A DNA stretch of 64,000 nt from Halosaccharopolyspora lacisalsi (GTDB taxonomy: Bacteria > Actinomycetota > Actinomycetes > Mycobacteriales > Pseudonocardiaceae): assembly GCF_014137975.1 (NCBI RefSeq), contig NZ_JACGWZ010000001.1, forward strand, positions 1-64,000, given 5' to 3'. The translations under genes were made by a program, and so were the position numbers. Below, in pieces: positions 16,822 through 26,959 of the stretch (positions are counted from its first letter, which is position 1; each line of letters starts with the position of its first letter). Below the pieces are notes generated by a model that was given only the letters and a program-made list of their open reading frames with translations, searched no databases and had not been told where the DNA came from.

Positions 16822-18039
16822 ATGAGTAGGCCAGGGACGAAACCCGGTGTCGAGGACACGCTGCGAGATTTCTGGGCGAGCAGGCCGGTGCGCCCGAGTC
16901 GGGGCGGCAAGCTCGGCGGGGTCTCGGCCGCCATCGGGCACCGGTACGGCATCGATCCCGTGCTGGTGCGGGTCGCCTTCGTCGTGACGACCTTCTACGG
17001 CGGCGCGGGGATCCTGCTGTACCTGCTGGGATGGCTGCTGCTGCCGAAAGAGGGATCGTCGACGTCCACGTCGACGATCGTGCTGCTCGCGCTGCTGCTG
17101 ATTCCGTGCTCGTACGTCGTCAGCGACGTACCCGGGCTGGTCGGGCTCGTTCTCGGTGGACTGGCGCTGTATCTGCTGCACCGCAACTACGGGGATCACG
17201 AGCCGGCCGAATCCGCGACCGAACCGCCCTCCGAATCATCGGCCGGACCCACGGCCGGACCCACGGCCGGACCCACGGTCGAGGGGGCGAACAACACCTG
17301 GGTGTATCCCACGGTGCGGTCCGGATCCACCGAGACCACCGAACCCGACCGGCAGGAACCCCCTTCCTGGGATCCGCTCGGCACAGCCTCCTTCGCCTGG
17401 GACCTGCCCGAACCCGATGACTCCCCTCCCGATCCCGCACCGTCCCGCCCGCGCCGGCACTCGGTCACGCTCGTGACCCTGGCGGTCACGCTGCTGGCCC
17501 TCGGCTTCGGGACCGCCTTCAGCCTGCCTCCCGTGATCACCACGGCCACGGGACTGGGAGTGCTCGGCATCGGCATGCTCGCGGGAGCGTTCCTGCGCGG
17601 TGGCCGTGGTCTGATCGTGCTGGCCGTCCCGATGGCCGTGCTGGCCCTGGCGTTCAACGCGCTGCCCACGGACACCTGGTACGGGGTCGGTGACCAGCAG
17701 GTGCGCCCGGCAGATGTCGCCGGACTCCGGGACAGTTACCGAAAATCGGTGGGCAACATCGAACTGCATCTCGACGACCTGCGCTTCCCCGAGGGGCGCA
17801 CGATCACCACCGGCGGCGACGTCGGTGCGGGAAACATCAGCGTCCACCTGCCCCCGAACGTGGACGTCCGAGCGAAGTGCTCCGCCGACATGGGGAACGT
17901 GAACTGCCTGGGGCAGGAGCGCCAGGGCGACGGCGTCAGCGCCGCGGCCTTCGACGAAGGTGCCGACGGCCGCGGCGGAGGACAACTCGTGCTCGATCTC
18001 CACGCGGGCACCGGCAATGTGGAGGTTCTCCGTGACTGA
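16822..18039 (+). CDS. PspC-domain membrane protein with LiaF-like domain, unit B
   Basis: This is an identical inverted copy of the 405-residue protein at 4896-6113, with the PspC domain first, the GPTAGPTAGPT linker in the middle and the G-N-rich beta domain at the end. It overlaps the start of the small two-helix protein by eight bases. Confidence 0.83.
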   Translation: MSRPGTKPGVEDTLRDFWASRPVRPSRGGKLGGVSAAIGHRYGIDPVLVRVAFVVTTFYGGAGILLYLLGWLLLPKEGSSTSTSTIVLLALLLIPCSYVVSDVPGLVGLVLGGLALYLLHRNYGDHEPAESATEPPSESSAGPTAGPTAGPTVEGANNTWVYPTVRSGSTETTEPDRQEPPSWDPLGTASFAWDLPEPDDSPPDPAPSRPRRHSVTLVTLAVTLLALGFGTAFSLPPVITTATGLGVLGIGMLAGAFLRGGRGLIVLAVPMAVLALAFNALPTDTWYGVGDQQVRPADVAGLRDSYRKSVGNIELHLDDLRFPEGRTITTGGDVGAGNISVHLPPNVDVRAKCSADMGNVNCLGQERQGDGVSAAAFDEGADGRGGGQLVLDLHAGTGNVEVLRD

Positions 18040-18244
18040 TCAGACTCCCGCTGCCCGAGAGACCTCGACCAATCGGCGCGCGGGGCCGGACCCGATCACC
18101 CTGACCGCGGGCGTGCTGGCCCTGCTCGTCACGCTCTACGTGCTGGTCGGAGTGCCGTGGAGCCTGCAGTGGGTGCTGGCGATCGGCATGCTCGGCTGCG
18201 GCGTCCTCGTGCTCGCCGCGTCGCTGCGCCGTCGCGACCGATGA
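18032..18244 (+). CDS. Small two-helix membrane protein, unit B
   Basis: This is an identical inverted copy of the 70-residue membrane protein at 4691-4903, starting with GTG inside the end of the LiaF-like gene. The convergent PIN toxin gene ends 26 bp further on. Confidence 0.68.
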   Translation: MTDQTPAARETSTNRRAGPDPITLTAGVLALLVTLYVLVGVPWSLQWVLAIGMLGCGVLVLAASLRRRDR

Positions 18245-18270
18245 AGAGGTCGGACGGGTCGGAGAGCCGT

Positions 18271-18672
18271 TCAGCGCTCCACTTCGATCACACCGGGCAG
18301 ATCACCGAAACGGCCCTTCCTGTCGGTGGTGAGCACACCTCGCCCCGTCTCACGTGCGTGTGCGGCGATAATCAGGTCATGACGGCCACGTGGTCTACCG
18401 GCGACACGCACGTGGTCCAACAGATGAGCATGTGCCTCACCCGTCGTATATCCGTATTCCAGAACCGGAGCACGCTCCACGATCCCGCGTAACCATCGCT
18501 TCCTCAGCGCGGCTCGGTGTGAGGTGTCGGCACGCAGCACCCCGGTCAGGAACTCCGCGACAGTGACCCCCGCGATCGCGACGTCCTCGATGCCATCGAG
18601 CAGCGTCTCGAAACGTCCGTGATCCCCTTCCCCCACGATGAGCACACCGGTATCCAGGATTACTCGTTCCAT
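18271..18672 (-). CDS. PIN-domain toxin partner of Phd, unit B
   Basis: This is an identical inverted copy of the 133-residue PIN toxin at 4263-4664, with all acidic metal-site positions retained. It overlaps its antitoxin gene by 13 bases. Confidence 0.83.
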   Translation of the reverse strand: MERVILDTGVLIVGEGDHGRFETLLDGIEDVAIAGVTVAEFLTGVLRADTSHRAALRKRWLRGIVERAPVLEYGYTTGEAHAHLLDHVRVAGRPRGRHDLIIAAHARETGRGVLTTDRKGRFGDLPGVIEVER

Positions 18673-18932
18673 CGGTCCGAGTCATCCGTGAGTACATCGT
18701 CGAGAGCGTCCAACTCCGCCGGCGCGGCACGAGCGCCTTCGGGATCGCTGCCGTGCTCAGCTCCCCAGTCACGAGCGAACGCCCGCAACGCGTCAGCATT
18801 GCCCGTACTGGCCGGCCGGATTTCCGCGACACGTCGCCCGTCCCGGGTAATCACGATGGTTTCTCCGTGCTCGGCCTCATCGAGCACGGAGGAGAACCCC
18901 CGCGACGCCTCCGTCGCCGTCATCAGCCTCAT
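18660..18932 (-). CDS. Phd/YefM-family antitoxin, unit B
   Basis: This is an identical inverted copy of the 90-residue antitoxin at 4003-4275, again directly behind the AATCTGA tandem heptamer and the TACCGT box. Confidence 0.83.
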   Translation of the reverse strand: MRLMTATEASRGFSSVLDEAEHGETIVITRDGRRVAEIRPASTGNADALRAFARDWGAEHGSDPEGARAAPAELDALDDVLTDDSDRWNE

Positions 18933-18959
18933 GGGACAACGGTATCAGATTTCAGATTA

Positions 18960-19037
18960 CCGGCCCCTCCCGCTCGATGGCACCCCCGGGGCTCGGACGT
19001 GACGTCGACGGCCACCCGATTGATCTCGGGCACCTCG
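18960..19037 (-). repeat. Degenerate copy of guaA 3' end, unit B
   Basis: This is the inverted-unit copy of the decayed guaA 3' end (unit A 3898-3975), in the same orientation as the guaA copy of this unit, with vapBC between them. Confidence 0.78.
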
Positions 19038-19116
19038 CTGGACGCGGAAGGGTCAATCCACGCAGTAATCAAAAAAAGACGCGGGGTTGATGCTCTTGAT
19101 GCGCTGGACTGATGCT

Positions 19117-19383
19117 GTGCGCACCACAATGTCGATCGACGAACGACTACTCGAGCGTGCCAAGCACCGCGCGCGGCAGTGCGGTCAGACTCCGGGCCAG
19201 TTCGTCGAAGCAAGCCTGCGTCGGGAACTGATGAGTTCGTCCGAACAACCGGAGCCACCGAAAGTACCCGTCTTCGACGGAGGCACGCCACCTCCCGCGA
19301 CGATCAACCTGCGGTCCGGGCGCGACATCGCCGCACTGTTCACCGATGAGGACGCCACGCGGCCCGGAGGGGGCTCCCGGTGA
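19117..19383 (+). CDS. vapB: VapB-type antitoxin, unit B
   Basis: This is an identical inverted copy of the 88-residue ribbon-helix-helix-like antitoxin; GTG start at 19117, four-base GTGA overlap with the toxin gene. Confidence 0.76.
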   Translation: MRTTMSIDERLLERAKHRARQCGQTPGQFVEASLRRELMSSSEQPEPPKVPVFDGGTPPPATINLRSGRDIAALFTDEDATRPGGGSR

Positions 19384-19814
19384 AGGTTCTGGACGTCAAC
19401 GTGGTCCTGCCAGGACACCGACAGGATCACCCCGATCACGAGACAGCTCGACATTGGCTCAACGAACTGTGGTCACGCAAAGAGCATTTCACGGTGCCGT
19501 GGTCGGTGTGGTGGTCGTTCTTGCGGTTGACCACGGACACGCGCATCTCCGCCGTCCCCACTCCGCTCGACGAGGCGACACGCTTCACCAGCGCCGTACG
19601 CGCCCGACCGGGAGACATCACCGCGGACGCGGTATCGCAGGAGCACCTCGACCACCTGTACGCGGTGTGCGAAGCAGGCGAAGCCACCGGCAGCCTCATG
19701 CCCGGCGCCGCACTGGCGGCCCTGGCACAGGAACACGGTGGGGAAGTGATCAGTTTCGACAGGGGCTCCGGACGCTTCCCCGACCTGCGGTGGCGCACCC
19801 CGGCAGAATCGTGA
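19380..19814 (+). CDS. vapC: VapC-type PIN toxin, unit B
   Basis: This is an identical inverted copy of the 144-residue PIN toxin at 3121-3555, starting with the GTG that overlaps the vapB stop and converging on guaA with 27 bp between the stops. Confidence 0.8.
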   Translation: MKVLDVNVVLPGHRQDHPDHETARHWLNELWSRKEHFTVPWSVWWSFLRLTTDTRISAVPTPLDEATRFTSAVRARPGDITADAVSQEHLDHLYAVCEAGEATGSLMPGAALAALAQEHGGEVISFDRGSGRFPDLRWRTPAES

Positions 19815-19841
19815 ACCGCCGACCGGGTCACCCCCGGCCGG

Positions 19842-21449
19842 TCACTCCCACTCGATGGTGCCCGGGGGCTTGGACGTGACGTCGACGGTCACCCGGTTGA
19901 TCTCGGGCACCTCGTTGGTGATGCGCGTGGAGACCCGTTCCAGCACCTCGTAGGGCAACCGCGTCCAGTCCGCGGTCATGGCGTCCTCGCTGGAAACCGG
20001 CCGCAGCACCACCGGATGACCGTAGGTGCGCCCGTCACCCTGCACTCCGACCGACTGCACGTCGGCCAGCAGCACCACCGGGCACTGCCAGATGTCGCGG
20101 TCGAGCCCGGCGGCGGTGAGCTCCTCGCGGGCGATGGAATCGGCCGCGCGCAGGGTCTCCAGCCGCTGCGCGGTGACCTCGCCGATGATGCGGATGGCCA
20201 GTCCGGGGCCGGGGAACGGCTGGCGGTGCACGATCGTCTCGGGCAGACCGAGCTCCAGACCGACCCGGCGCACCTCGTCCTTGAACAGCGCGCGCAGCGG
20301 CTCGACGAGCCCGAACTGCAGGTCCTCGGGCAGGCCGCCGACGTTGTGGTGACTCTTGATGGTGGAGGCCCCGGAGCCGCCGCCGGACTCCACGACGTCG
20401 GGGTAGAGCGTTCCCTGCACGAGGAAGTCGACCTGCTCGCCCGCCTCACCGGCCTCGGCCTGCGAGTCCCTGGCCGCCTGTTCGAAGGTGCGGATGAACT
20501 CGCGCCCGACGATCTTGCGCTTCTCCTCCGGGTCGGCGACCCCGGCCAGCTCGCCGAGGAACCGATCGACCGCGTCGACGACGACCAACCGCACTCCGGT
20601 CGCCGCGACGAAGTCGCGCTCCACCTGGGCCCGCTCGCCCGCACGTAGCAGACCGTGATCAACGAACACGCAGGTCAACTGATCGCCGATGGCGCGCTGA
20701 ACCAGCGCGGCGGCCACCGCCGAATCCACTCCCCCGGACAGCGCGCAGATCGCACGTCGGTCACCGACCTGCTCACGAATCGCGGCCACCGTGTCCTCCA
20801 CGATCGAGGAGGTGGTCCAACGCGGACGGATGCCCGCGATGTCGTGCAGGAACCGCCGCAACACCTCCTGACCGTGCGGCGAGTGGGCCACCTCCGGGTG
20901 GTACTGCACTCCGGCGAGCCCGCGCTCCGGAGCCTCGAACGCGGCGACCGGGGTGTCCCTGCTGCCCGCCGTGACCGTGAAGCCCTCGGGTGCCTTGCTC
21001 ACGGAGTCGCCGTGACTCATCCACACCGGGTGGTGGCCGGGCAGGTCCTCGTGCAGCGCACCGCCCTGCCCGGTGATCGACAGGTCGGTGCGCCCGTACT
21101 CGCTGACGCCGGTGTGCTCGACGGTGCCGCCGAGGGCCGAGGTCATCGCCTGGAAGCCGTAGCAGATCCCGAACACCGGGATGCCGGTGTCGAACAACCG
21201 CCCGTCGACGCGCGGCGCGTCCTCGGCGTAGACGCTGGCCGGACCGCCGGAGAGCACGACCGCGGCCGGGTCGCGACGCACGATCTCGTCGACCGGCGTG
21301 TCGTGCGGCACGACCTCGGAGTAGATCTGCGTCTCACGCACCCGCCGAGCGATCAGCTGGGCGTACTGGGCGCCGTAGTCGACCACCAGAACCGGCCCCT
21401 CGCCGGTGTGGGTCTGCGGAGCGCGGCTGCTGCTTGGGGTGCCGGACAC
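19842..21449 (-). CDS. guaA: GMP synthase, unit B
   Basis: This is an identical inverted copy of the 535-residue GuaA at 1486-3093, with the amidotransferase triad, the SGGVDS P-loop and the C-terminal dimerisation domain all intact. If unit B is real, the cell would carry three guaA genes; if it is an artefact there is one. Confidence 0.93.
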   Translation of the reverse strand: MSGTPSSSRAPQTHTGEGPVLVVDYGAQYAQLIARRVRETQIYSEVVPHDTPVDEIVRRDPAAVVLSGGPASVYAEDAPRVDGRLFDTGIPVFGICYGFQAMTSALGGTVEHTGVSEYGRTDLSITGQGGALHEDLPGHHPVWMSHGDSVSKAPEGFTVTAGSRDTPVAAFEAPERGLAGVQYHPEVAHSPHGQEVLRRFLHDIAGIRPRWTTSSIVEDTVAAIREQVGDRRAICALSGGVDSAVAAALVQRAIGDQLTCVFVDHGLLRAGERAQVERDFVAATGVRLVVVDAVDRFLGELAGVADPEEKRKIVGREFIRTFEQAARDSQAEAGEAGEQVDFLVQGTLYPDVVESGGGSGASTIKSHHNVGGLPEDLQFGLVEPLRALFKDEVRRVGLELGLPETIVHRQPFPGPGLAIRIIGEVTAQRLETLRAADSIAREELTAAGLDRDIWQCPVVLLADVQSVGVQGDGRTYGHPVVLRPVSSEDAMTADWTRLPYEVLERVSTRITNEVPEINRVTVDVTSKPPGTIEWE

Positions 21450-21786
21450 GTGGTCGAACCTTCCTGGCCGTACGGGAATCCACGGCCATTGTCCCAGGTG
21501 ACCGGCTCCACAGGCCCTTCGGGTCACCATGCCGCCCCAAAGAACTACGAATCGACGGGAGCACCCACTCAAGCTGGGCTCGACGTCGGGCAAGCGGCGT
21601 TAGCCGCTTCCCACCGAGCACGCGGACCGACCCGGCGGGTCCTCAGGCGCGGGCCTCGCGAGGACAGCTGCTGGTTTGACCGTGGCGCAACGCGCCTCCA
21701 TGGGGGCGGCGGCCGGGTTACGGGTGGGCCCCGGCTGAGGTTCCGCCACAGGACCCGGCACGCGAACCGAACCACGCACCTCGCAT

Positions 21787-21897
21787 TCACCGGGGCGTGT
21801 GCAGGGCGGGCCGGGGCCTCGGCCGGGACCGCGGGATTCTTCGGTGGGACCGGCTCGACGCGGCGGTAACCCTCGGACTGCTCCGGGCGCGGATCGG
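21787..21897 (-). pseudogene. choD: choD 3' remnant at the B/C junction
   Basis: About 109 bases of the choD 3' end (unit A 1040-1148) are present in inverted form, from the stop codon at 21787-21789 up to the fold-back. One extra G near 21809 shifts the frame relative to unit A. It encodes only the Pro/Ala-rich tail and has no function on its own. Confidence 0.8.
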
Positions 21898-21910
21898 TTC
21901 GCGTGCCGGG
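21880..21910. other. B/C fold-back junction
   Basis: Unit B runs backward to the equivalent of unit A 1039 and then turns, through CGG at 21895-21897, into forward sequence equal to unit A from 1166. The 126 bases of unit A between 1040 and 1165 are therefore absent from unit C. The join GCGGATCGGTTCGCG shows only three bases of shared sequence and no mobile-element signature. Confidence 0.85.
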
Positions 21911-22214
21911 TCCTGTGGCGGAACCTCAGCCGGGGCCCACCCGTAACCCGGCCGCCGCCCCCATGGAGGCGCGTTGCGCCACGGTCAAACCAGCAGCTGT
22001 CCTCGCGAGGCCCGCGCCTGAGGACCCGCCGGGTCGGTCCGCGTGCTCGGTGGGAAGCGGCTAACGCCGCTTGCCCGACGTCGAGCCCAGCTTGAGTGGG
22101 TGCTCCCGTCGATTCGTAGTTCTTTGGGGCGGCATGGTGACCCGAAGGGCCTGTGGAGCCGGTCACCTGGGACAATGGCCGTGGATTCCCGTACGGCCAG
22201 GAAGGTTCGACCAC

Positions 22215-23822
22215 GTGTCCGGCACCCCAAGCAGCAGCCGCGCTCCGCAGACCCACACCGGCGAGGGGCCGGTTCTGGTGGTCGACTACGGCGCCCAGTA
22301 CGCCCAGCTGATCGCTCGGCGGGTGCGTGAGACGCAGATCTACTCCGAGGTCGTGCCGCACGACACGCCGGTCGACGAGATCGTGCGTCGCGACCCGGCC
22401 GCGGTCGTGCTCTCCGGCGGTCCGGCCAGCGTCTACGCCGAGGACGCGCCGCGCGTCGACGGGCGGTTGTTCGACACCGGCATCCCGGTGTTCGGGATCT
22501 GCTACGGCTTCCAGGCGATGACCTCGGCCCTCGGCGGCACCGTCGAGCACACCGGCGTCAGCGAGTACGGGCGCACCGACCTGTCGATCACCGGGCAGGG
22601 CGGTGCGCTGCACGAGGACCTGCCCGGCCACCACCCGGTGTGGATGAGTCACGGCGACTCCGTGAGCAAGGCACCCGAGGGCTTCACGGTCACGGCGGGC
22701 AGCAGGGACACCCCGGTCGCCGCGTTCGAGGCTCCGGAGCGCGGGCTCGCCGGAGTGCAGTACCACCCGGAGGTGGCCCACTCGCCGCACGGTCAGGAGG
22801 TGTTGCGGCGGTTCCTGCACGACATCGCGGGCATCCGTCCGCGTTGGACCACCTCCTCGATCGTGGAGGACACGGTGGCCGCGATTCGTGAGCAGGTCGG
22901 TGACCGACGTGCGATCTGCGCGCTGTCCGGGGGAGTGGATTCGGCGGTGGCCGCCGCGCTGGTTCAGCGCGCCATCGGCGATCAGTTGACCTGCGTGTTC
23001 GTTGATCACGGTCTGCTACGTGCGGGCGAGCGGGCCCAGGTGGAGCGCGACTTCGTCGCGGCGACCGGAGTGCGGTTGGTCGTCGTCGACGCGGTCGATC
23101 GGTTCCTCGGCGAGCTGGCCGGGGTCGCCGACCCGGAGGAGAAGCGCAAGATCGTCGGGCGCGAGTTCATCCGCACCTTCGAACAGGCGGCCAGGGACTC
23201 GCAGGCCGAGGCCGGTGAGGCGGGCGAGCAGGTCGACTTCCTCGTGCAGGGAACGCTCTACCCCGACGTCGTGGAGTCCGGCGGCGGCTCCGGGGCCTCC
23301 ACCATCAAGAGTCACCACAACGTCGGCGGCCTGCCCGAGGACCTGCAGTTCGGGCTCGTCGAGCCGCTGCGCGCGCTGTTCAAGGACGAGGTGCGCCGGG
23401 TCGGTCTGGAGCTCGGTCTGCCCGAGACGATCGTGCACCGCCAGCCGTTCCCCGGCCCCGGACTGGCCATCCGCATCATCGGCGAGGTCACCGCGCAGCG
23501 GCTGGAGACCCTGCGCGCGGCCGATTCCATCGCCCGCGAGGAGCTCACCGCCGCCGGGCTCGACCGCGACATCTGGCAGTGCCCGGTGGTGCTGCTGGCC
23601 GACGTGCAGTCGGTCGGAGTGCAGGGTGACGGGCGCACCTACGGTCATCCGGTGGTGCTGCGGCCGGTTTCCAGCGAGGACGCCATGACCGCGGACTGGA
23701 CGCGGTTGCCCTACGAGGTGCTGGAACGGGTCTCCACGCGCATCACCAACGAGGTGCCCGAGATCAACCGGGTGACCGTCGACGTCACGTCCAAGCCCCC
23801 GGGCACCATCGAGTGGGAGTGA
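22215..23822 (+). CDS. guaA: GMP synthase, unit C
   Basis: This is an identical copy of the 535-residue GuaA at 1486-3093, with GTG start and AGGAAGG upstream. In this unit the 5' region is joined to inverted sequence at 21897 instead of to choD, but 318 bp of native leader remain, including the hairpin at 22055-22072, so its own promoter is probably kept. Confidence 0.95.
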   Translation: MSGTPSSSRAPQTHTGEGPVLVVDYGAQYAQLIARRVRETQIYSEVVPHDTPVDEIVRRDPAAVVLSGGPASVYAEDAPRVDGRLFDTGIPVFGICYGFQAMTSALGGTVEHTGVSEYGRTDLSITGQGGALHEDLPGHHPVWMSHGDSVSKAPEGFTVTAGSRDTPVAAFEAPERGLAGVQYHPEVAHSPHGQEVLRRFLHDIAGIRPRWTTSSIVEDTVAAIREQVGDRRAICALSGGVDSAVAAALVQRAIGDQLTCVFVDHGLLRAGERAQVERDFVAATGVRLVVVDAVDRFLGELAGVADPEEKRKIVGREFIRTFEQAARDSQAEAGEAGEQVDFLVQGTLYPDVVESGGGSGASTIKSHHNVGGLPEDLQFGLVEPLRALFKDEVRRVGLELGLPETIVHRQPFPGPGLAIRIIGEVTAQRLETLRAADSIAREELTAAGLDRDIWQCPVVLLADVQSVGVQGDGRTYGHPVVLRPVSSEDAMTADWTRLPYEVLERVSTRITNEVPEINRVTVDVTSKPPGTIEWE

Positions 23823-23849
23823 CCGGCCGGGGGTGACCCGGTCGGCGGT

Positions 23850-24284
23850 TCACGATTCTGCCGGGGTGCGCCACCGCAGGTCGGGGAAGCGTCCGGAGCC
23901 CCTGTCGAAACTGATCACTTCCCCACCGTGTTCCTGTGCCAGGGCCGCCAGTGCGGCGCCGGGCATGAGGCTGCCGGTGGCTTCGCCTGCTTCGCACACC
24001 GCGTACAGGTGGTCGAGGTGCTCCTGCGATACCGCGTCCGCGGTGATGTCTCCCGGTCGGGCGCGTACGGCGCTGGTGAAGCGTGTCGCCTCGTCGAGCG
24101 GAGTGGGGACGGCGGAGATGCGCGTGTCCGTGGTCAACCGCAAGAACGACCACCACACCGACCACGGCACCGTGAAATGCTCTTTGCGTGACCACAGTTC
24201 GTTGAGCCAATGTCGAGCTGTCTCGTGATCGGGGTGATCCTGTCGGTGTCCTGGCAGGACCACGTTGACGTCCAGAACCTTCAC
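23850..24284 (-). CDS. vapC: VapC-type PIN toxin, unit C
   Basis: This is an identical copy of the 144-residue PIN toxin at 3121-3555, with GTG start overlapping the vapB stop and the stop 27 bp from that of guaA. Confidence 0.82.
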   Translation of the reverse strand: MKVLDVNVVLPGHRQDHPDHETARHWLNELWSRKEHFTVPWSVWWSFLRLTTDTRISAVPTPLDEATRFTSAVRARPGDITADAVSQEHLDHLYAVCEAGEATGSLMPGAALAALAQEHGGEVISFDRGSGRFPDLRWRTPAES

Positions 24285-24547
24285 CGGGAGCCCCCTCCGG
24301 GCCGCGTGGCGTCCTCATCGGTGAACAGTGCGGCGATGTCGCGCCCGGACCGCAGGTTGATCGTCGCGGGAGGTGGCGTGCCTCCGTCGAAGACGGGTAC
24401 TTTCGGTGGCTCCGGTTGTTCGGACGAACTCATCAGTTCCCGACGCAGGCTTGCTTCGACGAACTGGCCCGGAGTCTGACCGCACTGCCGCGCGCGGTGC
24501 TTGGCACGCTCGAGTAGTCGTTCGTCGATCGACATTGTGGTGCGCAC
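24281..24547 (-). CDS. vapB: VapB-type antitoxin, unit C
   Basis: This is an identical copy of the 88-residue ribbon-helix-helix-like antitoxin at 3552-3818; GTG start at 24547. Confidence 0.78.
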   Translation of the reverse strand: MRTTMSIDERLLERAKHRARQCGQTPGQFVEASLRRELMSSSEQPEPPKVPVFDGGTPPPATINLRSGRDIAALFTDEDATRPGGGSR

Positions 24548-24626
24548 AGCATCAGTCCAGCGCATCAAGAGCATCAACCCCGCGTCTTTTTTTGATTACT
24601 GCGTGGATTGACCCTTCCGCGTCCAG

Positions 24627-24704
24627 CGAGGTGCCCGAGATCAATCGGGTGGCCGTCGACGTCACGTCCGAGCCCCGGGGGTGCCATCGAGCGGGAGGGG
24701 CCGG
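24627..24704 (+). repeat. Degenerate direct copy of the guaA 3' end, unit C
   Basis: This is the same decayed guaA terminus as at 3898-3975, lying on the far side of vapBC from the intact guaA end at 23750-23827. Confidence 0.8.
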
Positions 24705-24731
24705 TAATCTGAAATCTGATACCGTTGTCCC

Positions 24732-25004
24732 ATGAGGCTGATGACGGCGACGGAGGCGTCGCGGGGGTTCTCCTCCGTGCTCGATGAGGCCGAGCACGGA
24801 GAAACCATCGTGATTACCCGGGACGGGCGACGTGTCGCGGAAATCCGGCCGGCCAGTACGGGCAATGCTGACGCGTTGCGGGCGTTCGCTCGTGACTGGG
24901 GAGCTGAGCACGGCAGCGATCCCGAAGGCGCTCGTGCCGCGCCGGCGGAGTTGGACGCTCTCGACGATGTACTCACGGATGACTCGGACCGATGGAACGA
25001 GTAA
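24732..25004 (+). CDS. Phd/YefM-family antitoxin, unit C
   Basis: This is an identical copy of the 90-residue Phd-type antitoxin at 4003-4275, with tandem AATCTGA heptamers and TACCGT box directly upstream. Confidence 0.85.
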   Translation: MRLMTATEASRGFSSVLDEAEHGETIVITRDGRRVAEIRPASTGNADALRAFARDWGAEHGSDPEGARAAPAELDALDDVLTDDSDRWNE

Positions 25005-25393
25005 TCCTGGATACCGGTGTGCTCATCGTGGGGGAAGGGGATCACGGACGTTTCGAGACGCTGCTCGATGGCATCGAGGACGTCGCGATCGCGGGGGTCA
25101 CTGTCGCGGAGTTCCTGACCGGGGTGCTGCGTGCCGACACCTCACACCGAGCCGCGCTGAGGAAGCGATGGTTACGCGGGATCGTGGAGCGTGCTCCGGT
25201 TCTGGAATACGGATATACGACGGGTGAGGCACATGCTCATCTGTTGGACCACGTGCGTGTCGCCGGTAGACCACGTGGCCGTCATGACCTGATTATCGCC
25301 GCACACGCACGTGAGACGGGGCGAGGTGTGCTCACCACCGACAGGAAGGGCCGTTTCGGTGATCTGCCCGGTGTGATCGAAGTGGAGCGCTGA
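24992..25393 (+). CDS. PIN-domain toxin partner of Phd, unit C
   Basis: This is an identical copy of the 133-residue PIN toxin at 4263-4664, starting within the end of the antitoxin gene. Confidence 0.85.
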   Translation: MERVILDTGVLIVGEGDHGRFETLLDGIEDVAIAGVTVAEFLTGVLRADTSHRAALRKRWLRGIVERAPVLEYGYTTGEAHAHLLDHVRVAGRPRGRHDLIIAAHARETGRGVLTTDRKGRFGDLPGVIEVER

Positions 25394-25419
25394 ACGGCTC
25401 TCCGACCCGTCCGACCTCT

Positions 25420-25632
25420 TCATCGGTCGCGACGGCGCAGCGACGCGGCGAGCACGAGGACGCCGCAGCCGAGCATGCCGATCGCCAGCACCCACTGCAG
25501 GCTCCACGGCACTCCGACCAGCACGTAGAGCGTGACGAGCAGGGCCAGCACGCCCGCGGTCAGGGTGATCGGGTCCGGCCCCGCGCGCCGATTGGTCGAG
25601 GTCTCTCGGGCAGCGGGAGTCTGATCAGTCAC
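25420..25632 (-). CDS. Small two-helix membrane protein, unit C
   Basis: This is an identical copy of the 70-residue membrane protein at 4691-4903, in operon with and overlapping the LiaF-like gene. Confidence 0.7.
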   Translation of the reverse strand: MTDQTPAARETSTNRRAGPDPITLTAGVLALLVTLYVLVGVPWSLQWVLAIGMLGCGVLVLAASLRRRDR

Positions 25633-26842
25633 GGAGAACCTCCACATTGCCGGTGCCCGCGTGGAGATCGAGCACGAGTTGTCCTCCGCCGCGGCCGTCG
25701 GCACCTTCGTCGAAGGCCGCGGCGCTGACGCCGTCGCCCTGGCGCTCCTGCCCCAGGCAGTTCACGTTCCCCATGTCGGCGGAGCACTTCGCTCGGACGT
25801 CCACGTTCGGGGGCAGGTGGACGCTGATGTTTCCCGCACCGACGTCGCCGCCGGTGGTGATCGTGCGCCCCTCGGGGAAGCGCAGGTCGTCGAGATGCAG
25901 TTCGATGTTGCCCACCGATTTTCGGTAACTGTCCCGGAGTCCGGCGACATCTGCCGGGCGCACCTGCTGGTCACCGACCCCGTACCAGGTGTCCGTGGGC
26001 AGCGCGTTGAACGCCAGGGCCAGCACGGCCATCGGGACGGCCAGCACGATCAGACCACGGCCACCGCGCAGGAACGCTCCCGCGAGCATGCCGATGCCGA
26101 GCACTCCCAGTCCCGTGGCCGTGGTGATCACGGGAGGCAGGCTGAAGGCGGTCCCGAAGCCGAGGGCCAGCAGCGTGACCGCCAGGGTCACGAGCGTGAC
26201 CGAGTGCCGGCGCGGGCGGGACGGTGCGGGATCGGGAGGGGAGTCATCGGGTTCGGGCAGGTCCCAGGCGAAGGAGGCTGTGCCGAGCGGATCCCAGGAA
26301 GGGGGTTCCTGCCGGTCGGGTTCGGTGGTCTCGGTGGATCCGGACCGCACCGTGGGATACACCCAGGTGTTGTTCGCCCCCTCGACCGTGGGTCCGGCCG
26401 TGGGTCCGGCCGTGGGTCCGGCCGATGATTCGGAGGGCGGTTCGGTCGCGGATTCGGCCGGCTCGTGATCCCCGTAGTTGCGGTGCAGCAGATACAGCGC
26501 CAGTCCACCGAGAACGAGCCCGACCAGCCCGGGTACGTCGCTGACGACGTACGAGCACGGAATCAGCAGCAGCGCGAGCAGCACGATCGTCGACGTGGAC
26601 GTCGACGATCCCTCTTTCGGCAGCAGCAGCCATCCCAGCAGGTACAGCAGGATCCCCGCGCCGCCGTAGAAGGTCGTCACGACGAAGGCGACCCGCACCA
26701 GCACGGGATCGATGCCGTACCGGTGCCCGATGGCGGCCGAGACCCCGCCGAGCTTGCCGCCCCGACTCGGGCGCACCGGCCTGCTCGCCCAGAAATCTCG
26801 CAGCGTGTCCTCGACACCGGGTTTCGTCCCTGGCCTACTCAT
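25625..26842 (-). CDS. PspC-domain membrane protein with LiaF-like domain, unit C
   Basis: This is an identical copy of the 405-residue protein at 4896-6113. It and the divergent kinase share a 117 bp region containing the overlapping inverted repeats (26911-26951). Confidence 0.85.
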   Translation of the reverse strand: MSRPGTKPGVEDTLRDFWASRPVRPSRGGKLGGVSAAIGHRYGIDPVLVRVAFVVTTFYGGAGILLYLLGWLLLPKEGSSTSTSTIVLLALLLIPCSYVVSDVPGLVGLVLGGLALYLLHRNYGDHEPAESATEPPSESSAGPTAGPTAGPTVEGANNTWVYPTVRSGSTETTEPDRQEPPSWDPLGTASFAWDLPEPDDSPPDPAPSRPRRHSVTLVTLAVTLLALGFGTAFSLPPVITTATGLGVLGIGMLAGAFLRGGRGLIVLAVPMAVLALAFNALPTDTWYGVGDQQVRPADVAGLRDSYRKSVGNIELHLDDLRFPEGRTITTGGDVGAGNISVHLPPNVDVRAKCSADMGNVNCLGQERQGDGVSAAAFDEGADGRGGGQLVLDLHAGTGNVEVLRD

Positions 26843-26959
26843 GTCACCCACTGTCCGAGGCCGCGTCCCTCCGGACATCGGGGGCCGCCCCTGAGACGAC
26901 CTGTAAACATCACCCCCGTGCCCGGGGGTGTTCCCCGATGTTCCCGGGCACACGAGCGT

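Larger units (their letters stand above)
11454..21897 (-). repeat. Unit B, inverted middle copy of the triplication
   Basis: This is the reverse complement of unit C 32204 down to the equivalent of unit A 1039. Extra bases occur near the left junction (about 11479, 11530, 11715, 11798, 11849) and one near the right junction (about 21809); the ~9.9 kb between looks free of indels, judging by identical protein translations. Confidence 0.9.
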